Of a DNA stretch of 20,967 bases, positions 11,133-20,900 are shown piece after piece. Where the stretch lies: positions 1 through 20,967 of the forward strand of contig CAJPVJ010000731.1 in the NCBI GenBank assembly GCA_905397405.1, read 5' to 3'. The notes under the pieces are model-generated. The model saw nothing but the letters and a program-made list of their open reading frames with translations. It was not told the DNA's origin and did not search any database. The stretch is from Oppiella nova (taxonomy: Eukaryota > Arthropoda > Arachnida > Sarcoptiformes > Oppiidae). The translations under genes were made by a program, and so were the position numbers. Positions within the stretch are counted from its first letter, which is position 1; each line of letters begins with the position of its first letter.

Positions 11133-11224
11133 CCAACCATCACTTGGAGGACATCCCAACACTTGAGCGCATAGATTAAGACAGAGATAACGGTTGGACT
11201 GAATCGAGTGATCTTCTGAAGCAA

Positions 11225-12971
11225 ATGTCTGCCGAAATCCGACCCTTTGCTGACTCGACCATCGGATCCAATAAAATGCAATTATTGAGTAAATTAGAGG
11301 GACATCAAGACGTCGTCAATCAGGCCGTCATTCTTCGCGCTGAAGACGGTGTCATCAGTATTAGTGACGACAAGTAAGCATTTGTTGGTGTGATTTCGTC
11401 ACTGAACTAATAGCTGATCCCATCTTAAGAACCATTCGTATTTGGCTGAAGAGAGACGCCGGCAATTACTGGCCATCTGTTTGTCATATTCTTCCGGGTA
11501 TTTGACGTTTGTTTCAATTGAATGCTAACCATATCTATATGTCTAATGTCTAATGAATACACATGTGATGTGTGTCCAGCGTCTGCCTCTTGCATGGACT
11601 TCAATCACGAGACAAAGCGTCTGTTTGTGGGTCTGGACAACGGGTCAGTGTCTGAGTTCTGTGTGGCCGATGACTACAACCGAGTGGTGCATCAGAGGAA
11701 CTATTTGGCGCATCAAAGTCGCGTCACTTCTGTTGTCTTCTCGTTGGTCACCGAATGGGTTCTCAGTGTCGGACGCGACAAGTATTTCGTTTGGCACTGC
11801 TCTGAGTCCGGACGAAGACTCGGAGGCTATCTCTGCAATAGTTGGGTCACTGCTCTTCAGTGAGTCATTGATTAGATTATCATTGAATTGAGACAATGAT
11901 TACCATTAATGCTGCGATAGGTTTGATATGCAATCAAAGCACGCCTTCGTCGGTGACTACAACGGCATCATAACTATGTTGAAGATCGAGGAAAACACAT
12001 ACAAACCCATCACTACATTGAAAGGACATTCCGCTGCCATCCGATGCCTCGCATGGAATTCCACGAAACAAATGCTCTTTTCTGGCGGTTTCGACAAAAT
12101 GATTATTTGCTGGGATATCGGTGGCAAAAAAGGCACCGCTTATGAACTCCAGGGCCACCAGTCAGTCATTAAATGAATTATTGATATTCTAATCAAAAGG
12201 TTTACCGTATTTTCATTTTGATTGCAGTAATAAAGTGACGGCGTTTTACTTCTCTAACACATCTCAGAGACTATTGTCTTCAGCTGAAGATAACAATATC
12301 ATCGCTTGGAATATGAATACCAAACGAACTGAAGTGAGTGTTTCACTCATTTTATGGGTCTTTACAACTAAACACTATATTCTTTCATTATATAGACTCC
12401 CGAATGGACTGAAAGTGATTATTGTCAGCGCTGTCAGAGACCATTCTTCTGGAATATTAAGGCGATGTACGACCAAAAGACCATTGGCTTAAGACAGGTA
12501 TCTATTGTCTCGTATTACCGTAAATATGACTTTAAAATTGCTAATCAACTATCACTCCGTTAGCATCACTGCCGGCGCTGTGGAAAAGCTGTTTGTGATT
12601 CTTGCAGTTCTAACAGAAGTTCTATTCCTATAATGGGCTATGAATTTGATGTCCGAGTCTGCGATGAGTGCCATAGCGTTATCACTGACGCCGAGTGAGT
12701 GTTTCTATAGATTGCTATGAAATGCAAACTCAATGAGTTGTCATTTACAGCCGTATATCTCTTGCATCATATCATGACTGCAAACATTGTGTAATGCATT
12801 TGGATGTCGACGAATCTCGTGGTCAGGCACTCACTTGTGGAAGCGATCGTATTATTAAAGTAAACCAAATATTTATCTAAAAGTGTACCTGATGTACTTA
12901 ATTTTAATGCTCGCTAATCTTACTTAAATCTCTAGTTATGGGACATAACGAATATCTTGAACTCGACGTGA
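11225..12971 (+). CDS. Wdfy2: WD repeat and FYVE domain-containing protein 2, 9 exons
   Basis: WDFY2 (ProF) is a PI3P-binding scaffold of early endosomes involved in endocytic and Akt-related signalling. Exons: 11225-11373, 11430-11497, 11580-11859, 11921-12160, 12228-12333, 12396-12497, 12564-12694, 12751-12859, 12936-12971. Phases chain to a 406-residue protein, against about 400 in human. WD40 repeats show [67 protein letters not shown] and NNIIAWNM. The FYVE finger (about 282-358) starts [13 protein letters not shown] and contains [13 protein letters not shown]. All eight zinc-binding cysteines are present (291, 294, 318, 321, 326, 329, 348, 351), plus the RVCDECH end. A last WD repeat ([12 protein letters not shown]) follows the finger, the insertion arrangement known for this family. 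The start MSAEIRP resembles the vertebrate N-terminus. No defects were seen. Confidence 0.96.
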
Positions 12972-13240
12972 AATACAAGTATTTCATTGCCTTAACTTTC
13001 GGCAGAAATGTTTACTTCAATTACTAATTGCCTAACAATTGTTGAATATCACACACCCTTTGAGTTTCCCTTTATTTTAATCAAATGATTATATTTGTCG
13101 TCAATTTGTTTTTATAGTTAAATATGAAATATCGTTATTAAATATTTTAATCATTGAAAACTATTAGTTATATAATGAAGAGATCTTTTTTACGTCACAT
13201 TTTGTTTTGTGAACAAAAATGTGAAATAACTGATAGAAAC
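12972..13240 (+). other. Wdfy2 3' UTR / downstream sequence
   Basis: AT-rich sequence after the Wdfy2 stop. ATTAAA at 13137-13142 is a possible weak polyadenylation signal. No coding content is seen. Confidence 0.35.
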
Positions 13241-13296
13241 TTTAAAATGTTAGTTTTGTATGTTTCAAACGCCTGTGATGAGATTGAGATACAAAA

Positions 13297-13371
13297 TGAT
13301 ATAATGGATGCAAAACAGGTACCACTAATACAATACCTGCCGGAAGGAAATAAGGCTCACCGATCCTCACC
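13297..13371 (-). pseudogene. Possible cytochrome P450-like relic
   Basis: A GC-richer patch in AT-rich spacer reads on the minus strand as VRIGEPYFLPAGIVLVVPV, followed by LHPLY. This resembles the P450 segment after the K-helix, where a glycine and an aromatic residue precede [IL]P[AK]G[TI], a run of valines, P[VI] and then LH. No haem-binding FxxGxRxC, I-helix or further P450 sequence is seen, and the frame soon becomes unlike a P450 and ends at a stop near 13242. The plus-strand reading (RLTDPHLRRVDALYEYFG) is also open but unrecognised. The match is by memory of the family and is tentative. Confidence 0.22.
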
Positions 13372-13449
13372 TGAGGCGTGTCGACGCTCTGTACGAGTAC
13401 TTTGGGTCGACTCTTGCCATAAATTTTATAATCATTTAATTAATTAACT

Positions 13450-14010
13450 ATTAATCAAATGTTTTCTTTAATTATTATAAGATTTTTATTTTTAATTTCC
13501 GATATTTTGATTATTAAATATTGATTTCAAATGACTTTTGTTTTATTTGATGGGATGGCACACCGATTGTCACACTATACAGTATATCAGAACTTGAAGT
13601 GAGAGTAACTCTGATTACAAGCAGCTATTGATTAAATGACACTTGAATTGACAACTCAGAAGTTTGAGGTTTGTCTCATTGCTATAGAGTTAATAATAAG
13701 TTGCATGACTTGAATGGCTTGATAAACGGTATCACAAGTCAATAGAGATTAATAAGTTGACTAACAATTCATAGGAATTAATCCCATCGTATTATATTTC
13801 TATCAAATAGTTTTCATTCAGACCTAATGCTGGTTCTAATCAAATCCTAGTGATTAGTGAGAAGTTATATAAATTTGTTATTACTGTTGTAAGTCTTAAA
13901 CATATTGTTTTGAATCGGAATTAAAGGAATTGGAGACAAATATTTGATTCAAATCTAAGCTATGTTTGGATTGGGATGGAGTGGTAGTGAAGAGAGTTGG
14001 GGTCTCTTTA
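13450..14010 (+). other. Intergenic, no feature seen
   Basis: AT-rich spacer between Wdfy2 and Myo7a. I see no reading frame with recognisable content, no RNA gene and no clear repeat. Confidence 0.5.
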
Positions 14011-14160
14011 CAGGTGAGATCATTGCATGAGTACTACCTGTGCTGTAGTCGTGTTGGAGTAGTGGCTGTATAGCAGTGACAGTCAACACAGCCTACCTGT
14101 TGAATGCATTAGAATGCGGTATTAGAGGGCAGGTAACCAATAGGTAACCTATAGGTAGGT
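14011..14160 (+). promoter_or_regulatory. Cluster of CAGGTA-type heptamers (possible enhancer)
   Basis: Within 150 bases there are CAGGTGA (14011-14017), CTACCTG (14034-14040, the reverse of CAGGTAG), CTACCTG again (14093-14099), CAGGTAA (14130-14136), TAGGTAA (14141-14147) and TAGGTAG (14152-14158). CAGGTAG is the TAGteam motif bound by the pioneer factor Zelda in Drosophila, and CAGGTG is a Snail/E-box core. The spacing is about 850 to 1,000 bases upstream of the Myo7a ATG. The first site could instead be a splice donor (CAG/GTGAGA). The clustering is seen; enhancer function is inference. Confidence 0.3.
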
Positions 14161-14392
14161 ATTGTCTGAACATTTCTGTACGTCTGTCACACCAATCGCT
14201 CATTCATTGAGACTCACTGTTTGTATCCAAACATTTCACTCATTTTGATCGCTTTTAATTGTGTTTCGGCATCAGATTTGTACACCTTTTCTGCCTATTA
14301 TTCATTGCATTCAAACATATTATTTGCGTAAACAACTCATCACTTCTTAAACTAGTCTCAAGTGTTGTCTCAACTATTTCTGCATCACTTTT

Positions 14393-14441
14393 ATGATCCA
14401 ACTCTTGTTCGCCATTGCATTGCATTTAATGGCTATTTTCG
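14393..14441 (+). other. Orphan signal-peptide-like first exon
   Basis: An ATG opens a 49-base frame reading MIQLLFAIALHLMAIF and ends at a consensus donor (TTCG/GTAAGT) in phase 1. A short hydrophobic first exon followed by a phase-1 intron is typical of arthropod secreted proteins. I found no downstream exon in this window that continues it before Myo7a, so it may be chance, a decayed gene, or the start of a transcript whose other exons lie beyond the window. Confidence 0.2.
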
Positions 14442-14625
14442 GTAAGTCCTCCAAAGGCTCCAAACTTGTCACCTGAGATACTTTGTCCCAAGATATCTCT
14501 GACAATTGTACTCTTCTTACCCAATCATATATTTGCCACAATCATCAGTGACAGTGTCTAGAGATATACAAAGTAGTGTAATAGCTATGAGTATAGATGA
14601 GGTACGGGGTGAGTGACCACTACCA

Positions 14626-14652
14626 CTACCACCACCACCACAACCACCACTC
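14626..14652 (+). repeat. (CCA/CTA)n simple repeat
   Basis: A short degenerate run of CCACTA and CCA triplets lies in the Myo7a upstream region. It makes an artificial His-rich reading frame. There is no further coding support around it. Confidence 0.75.
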
Positions 14653-14994
14653 CATGACCTTGGCTTCAAAGTTGCCAATCAAGACCTCACCACCACTTCT
14701 CTCAAATCCATTTCAATCCATTTATTTTAAGATATTTCTCAAATATTTTCTCATTTATTTCCAAAATAAAACTAATTAAATGTAAAAACTTTTTATATGT
14801 CTGAGCAAATTTCCAATCATTTTCTAAAAGGGTTAGACTTTTTATTAATAACACGTTTAAGACTTTTATACATTGAATTATAAGTGATTTTTGTTTTTAC
14901 AATTGTTTTTTATAAACTTTTAATTGCTTTTTCAGAATTTATAACTTTTATACACCAATAATGAGTTCAAAGTGTAAGATCTGATTCGCAAACA
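14653..14994 (+). other. Myo7a upstream region / 5' UTR
   Basis: AT-rich non-coding sequence directly before the Myo7a start codon. It probably contains its 5' UTR. No TATA box or initiator can be assigned with confidence. Confidence 0.4.
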
Positions 14995-17900
14995 ATGGTT
15001 ATCGTCACTCGAGTGAGTCTCTCATAGAAACACTGATTTCATTACAAATGATAACAATCTGTGTCCAAATCAAAGGGCGATTACATATGGATTGAACCGC
15101 AATCCAAACGCGAGTTTGACGTCGCGATCGGCGCCCGAGTTATCGCCGCTGAGGGCAGACGTATCCAAGTGGTCGACGACGACGGAAAGGTATGTCACGA
15201 CATTCACACTACATATGCAATATTGGCCTTATCTTGACAATTGGCCAACCATTAGGAGCAATGGCTGACTCCCGAGAGACGTATCAAAGCGATGCACCCG
15301 ACGTCCATACAGGGCGTGGAGGATATGATATCGTTGGGGGACTTGCATGAGGCCGGGATCCTCAGGAATTTGTTGATTAGATATAACGAGAATGTGATTT
15401 ACGTGAGTATCCAGACTCTTTTTTGACTACTTGTTTGACAATTATAACAAACATTGACAACATTTCAATGAATGTCCTACACTAGACATATACCGGTTCC
15501 ATATTAGTGGCCGTCAATCCCTATCAAATCCTTCCCATCTATACTGTGGAACAGATAAAGCTTTATAGGGATCGCAAGATCGGAGAACTGCCGCCACATA
15601 TATTCGCCATCGGAGACAATGCCTACAGCAATATGAAGCGCTACCGACAGGACCAGTGTATTATCATCAGCGGAGAGAGCGGTGCCGGCAAAACAGAGTC
15701 CACGAAACTGATCCTTCAATTCTTAGCCGCAATCAGTGGTCAACACTCTTGGATCGAACAGCAGATATTAGAAGCAAATCCTATATTAGAGGGTATTCTA
15801 AGGATGTCTTGTATTTAAATGAATATATTCTAAAAGAAATGCAATTTCTATAGCTTTTGGAAACGCAAAGACCATCAGAAATGATAACTCGAGTCGTTTT
15901 GGAAAATATATTGACATTCATTTCAACAAACAGGGAGTCATTGAGGGGGCGAAGATTGATCAGTACTTATTAGAAAAGTCACGGATTGTAGGCCAGGCCA
16001 CCGATGAACGCAATTATCACATCTTCTATTGCCTTTTGGCCGGAATGAGCAAAGAGGAGAAGCAGAAGCTGGAGCTTCAGGACGCCTCCAAATTCTATTA
16101 CCTGACTCAGGGCGGGACCATCACCTGTGAGGGCAGGGATGACGCCGCAGAGTTTGCCGACATTAGGTCTGCTATGAAAGTACTCATGTTTTCCGACCCA
16201 GAGATATGGGATGTGTTGAAAATATTGAGTGCCTTATTGCACCTTGGTAATATTAAGTTCCGGGGTAAGTGTTATCTTCATTGAATGCATTTGTGATAAT
16301 ATGTGATAACTATTAATAACATTTCGCACTCATAGCTACTGTGATCGCCAACTTGGACGCCACCGAAATAACAAACACCGGAAGTGCCGGCAGTTCATCG
16401 AAACTGTTGGAAGTAAACCAACAGCACCTGATCGACGCGCTCACCACTCGGACCATCTTCGCACATGGAGATACAGTCGTGTCCACAATGAGTTCAGAGC
16501 AGTCTCTGGACGTTCGCGACGCCTTCGTTAAAGGCATTTACGGCCGAATGTTTGTGTGGATCGTAAATAAGATCAATTCAGCCATTTATAAGCCCAAACC
16601 ATCGGGCAGTCACTACAGGACTACCATCGGAGTCCTCGATATCTTTGGTTTTGAGAATTTTAATATAAACAGTTTTGAACAGTTTTGCATAAACTATGCA
16701 AATGAAAACTTACAGCAATTCTTTGTGAGACATATCTTCAAACTGGAACAGGAAGAGTACAACATTGAGACCATTAATTGGCAACACATCGAGTTTGTCG
16801 ACAATCAGGAGGCACTCGACTTGATTGCTGCCAAACCCATGAATATAATGGCTCTAATTGATGAAGAAAGTAAATTCCCGAAAGGAACCGACTTTACGTT
16901 ACTTAACAAACTTCATAAGACTCACGGATCAAACACTAATTATTTAAAACCAAAGTCCGATATTAACCAATCGTTTGGATTAAACCATTTCGCGGGAATT
17001 GTCTTTTATGACACCCGAGGATTTCTGGAGAAAAATAGAGATACTTTTAACGCAGATTTAGTTCAATTGATTCAAGTCAGCAAAAACAAATTTCTCCAAA
17101 GTCTGTTCACTCATGAGTTTGGAATGGTTTGTAGTCATATTCATNGTGATAATATGTGATACCAATTAATAACATTTCGCACTCATAGCTACTGTGATCG
17201 CCAACTTGGACGCCACCGAAATAACAAACACCGGAAGTGCCGGCAGTTCATCGAAACTGTTGGAAGTAAACCAACAGCACCTGATCGACGCGCTCACCAC
17301 TCGGACCATCTTCGCACATGGAGATACAGTCGTGTCCACAATGAGTTCAGAGCAGTCTCTGGACGTTCGCGACGCCTTCGTTAAAGGCATTTACGGCCGA
17401 ATGTTTGTGTGGATCGTAAATAAGATCAATTCAGCCATTTATAAGCCCAAACCATCGGGCAGTCACTACAGGACTACCATCGGAGTCCTCGATATCTTTG
17501 GTTTTGAGAATTTTAATATAAACAGTTTTGAACAGTTTTGCATAAACTATGCAAATGAAAACTTACAGCAATTCTTTGTGAGACATATCTTCAAACTGGA
17601 ACAGGAAGAGTACAACATTGAGACCATTAATTGGCAACACATCGAGTTTGTCGACAATCAGGAGGCACTCGACTTGATTGCTGCCAAACCCATGAATATA
17701 ATGGCTCTAATTGATGAAGAAAGTAAATTCCCGAAAGGAACCGACTTTACGTTACTTAACAAACTTCATAAGACTCACGGATCAAACACTAATTATTTAA
17801 AACCAAAGTCCGATATTAACCAATCGTTTGGATTAAACCATTTCGCGGGAATTGTCTTTTATGACACCCGAGGATTTCTGGAGAAAAATAGAGATACTTT

Positions 17901-20900
17901 TAACGCAGATTTAGTTCAATTGATTCAAGTCAGCAAAAACAAATTTCTCCAAAGTCTGTTCACTCATGAGTTTGGAATGGTTTGTAGTCATATTCATATT
18001 AACACTTTTAAAATAATTAATTTTAACTTAACTGACAACTTATCAGGGCAATGATACTCGAAAAAAGGCACCCACTTTGAGTGCACAGTTCAAGAAGTCA
18101 TTAGATTCTCTGATGAGAGCATTAAGTCAATGCCATCCCTTCTTCATTCGATGTATTAAACCAAATGAAACCAAGAAACCAATGGTTTGTATATAAATAT
18201 ACTCTAATTGATGAAGAAAGTAAATTCCCGAAAGGAACCGACTTTACGTTACTTAACAAACTTCATAAGACTCACGGATCAAACACTAATTATTTAAAAC
18301 CAAAGTCCGATATTAACCAATCGTTTGGGTTAAACCATTTCGCGGGAATTGTCTTTTATGACACCCGAGGATTTCTGGAGAAAAATAGAGATACTTTTAA
18401 CGCAGATTTAGTTCAATTGATTCAAGTCAGCAAGAACAAATTTCTCCAAAGTCTGTTCACTCATGAGTTTGGAATGGTTTGTAGTCATATTCATTTTAAC
18501 ACATTCATATTAACACTTTTAAGATAATTAATTTTAACTTAACTGACAACTTACCAGGGCAATGATACTCGAAAAAAGGCACCGACTTTGAGTGCACAGT
18601 TCAAGAAGTCATTAGATTCTCTGATGAGAGCATTAAGTCAATGCCATCCCTTCTTCATTCGATGTATTAAACCAAATGAAACCAAGAAACCAATGGTTTG
18701 TATATAAATATATAGATTATATCTACTGAATAGATATTTTACTATCAAAATTGGTTTTGTTTCAGATGTTTGATAGATACCTGTGTTGCAAACAATTGAG
18801 ATATTCAGGAATGATGGAGACCATTAGGATCAGAAGAGCTGGTTATCCCATTAGACATACATTTATGGAATTCATCGACAGATACAGATTCTTGTTGCCT
18901 GGGATAGGACCGGCACATAAAGTGCCCGATTGTAAAGCTTTGACACATAAAATATGTGCAGCAGTTCTCGGCAAAGTAGACTATCAGTTGGGAAAGTCTA
19001 AAGTATTTCTGAAGGTATGTCTTATTTAATTACTTTAAATTACTAATAAATATGATTAAAATATATTTAATTTACATTAATAAGTTTATATGAAGTGAAT
19101 AAAATACACTTGTTAATGATTCTAAAAATTGTTAAAGTTTGATAAATAGTTGGCTTTAAAAATTAATTATTTTGTTTATAAAAATGTTGTATCGATAGGA
19201 CGCTCACGACTTATTTCTAGAGCAAGAAAGGGATAGAGTTTTGACGAAAAATATATTAACCCTTCAAAGAGCTATAAAGGGATGGTATTATAGAAGAAGA
19301 TTCTTGAGAATGAGAAATAACGCGATTATAATTCAACGCTATTGGAAGGGCTATATTCAACGCAAGAAGTATAAAGCGGTGAGTTCTCCCCCTCCCCCTC
19401 CCCACAGCACTAACACCCCACTACTCTATTGCCCTTTGAGAGGGGAGTCCTAATAATAGAATTCCTTTGCACTGACTTATTGTTGCATAATTGACATACC
19501 TGTGCACACATGTTCACATTGCATATGTTTTGCATATACAGATGCGTTTGGGTTACCTGAGACTACAAGCGTTCCTGAGGTCCCGAGTATTAACTCATCG
19601 TTTCAAACATCTTCGCCGTCATATCGTCTCACTTCAAGCCATTTGTCGCGGATTTTTGGTTAGAAGAGACTTCCGAAGCAAACACAGAGCGGCCCTTAAA
19701 ATACAAGCCTTCATAAGGGGAGCGATCGCTCGTAAAAAGTATTTTAGATTACGAGATGAAAACAGGAGTCGTTTGGAAGCCCTTCGACTGAAAGAACAGG
19801 AAGAATCTCTTCTTCGGAAACAAATGAATCCAAAGAAGGCTAAAGAAATCGCTGAACGAAAGTATTTCGAAAGAATGCAAGAATTCGAGGCACAGAAGAA
19901 AGAGACAGAGATTGAAGAGAAGCGACAAATCGAGGAGAAAAAGGCTGTCATTACAGACGCTGTGCACCGACAGGACGAGGTGTTGGACGACTCGAAACTA
20001 GTGGACGCTATGTTTGACTTTCTTCCGCGAACTGATAACCTCTCCGAACACAACGGCCCGTCAGCCTTCAGGGATCTCGAGAGACCTAACGGTGACCTCA
20101 ACAACGATTTGATGGAAAATGAGGGAATGTTTCCACCCGTTCCTCACGAAGAGTTGGAGGACTTGTCTGAATACAAATTTCAGAAGTTTGCCACAACTTA
20201 TTTCCAGGGAAATGTTGGCCATCAGTATCAACGAAAACCACTCAAACAACCCCTTCTACCTCTCCAGACACAAGGAGATTGTATGGTATGTCCTAAAAGA
20301 TTGCATTTCATGTCTGAATACTTCATAAAATAATTTAATTATTTCAATAATACTTTTGGAATAATCTATTTAAATTTAAATGCTCTATATTTTATTGAAT
20401 ACTATAATTACATTTTGTAATTACAATCCAATTCTTTATTTAGGCTTCAATAGCGCTTTGGATTACTGTTTTACGTTTTATGGGAGACTTAACTGAACCT
20501 AAATTTCACACAATGGGGAGAGTAAGTGCTGTACTTTTAATTATACCTACATTTCCACAATTTCCATAATATTATTTATTTGTTGCTGAAGGATAATACA
20601 TCTGTAATGAGTAAAGTGACGGCAACTTTAGGTAGAAATTTCATTAAAACTAAAGAGTTTCAAGAGTCACAACTATTGGGTCTCGAATTGGTGAGACATT
20701 TGATTTTGTTAATTCATTATAAGTGAATAACACATACTCTATAATAACATACAATGAAAAGGAGGCTGAGAGCAAACCCGTGAAGTCGCGATCCATTCGT
20801 AATAAACTGGTTTCGCTTACACTGAAGAAGAAGAACAAATTGAGTGAAGATGTGAGACGACGTCTTCAAGACGACGACATCGCCGCCGACACCTATAGCT

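Noticed and set aside
14597-14779. His-rich reading frame upstream of Myo7a
   Set aside because: The His codons come from the CCA/CTA simple repeat. The rest is AT-rich, and there is no matching splice phase with the signal-peptide-like exon.
15504-15719. Minus-strand reading frame opposite Myo7a exon 4
   Set aside because: It is the antisense of the P-loop exon and has no independent support.
16341-18054. Two tandem myosin motor genes
   Set aside because: Only exon 6 (and part of exon 6-7) is repeated. There is a single set of all other exons and an N at the seam.
18165-18527. Reading frame joining the end of exon 7 to the truncated exon 6 copy
   Set aside because: It reads through a splice donor and an intron remnant across the duplication breakpoint, so it is an artefact of the duplication and not a gene.
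19634-20104. Long minus-strand Ser/Arg/Phe-rich reading frame opposite Myo7a exon 10
   Set aside because: It is the antisense shadow of the IQ and charged-helix region. The plus strand is conserved myosin VII.
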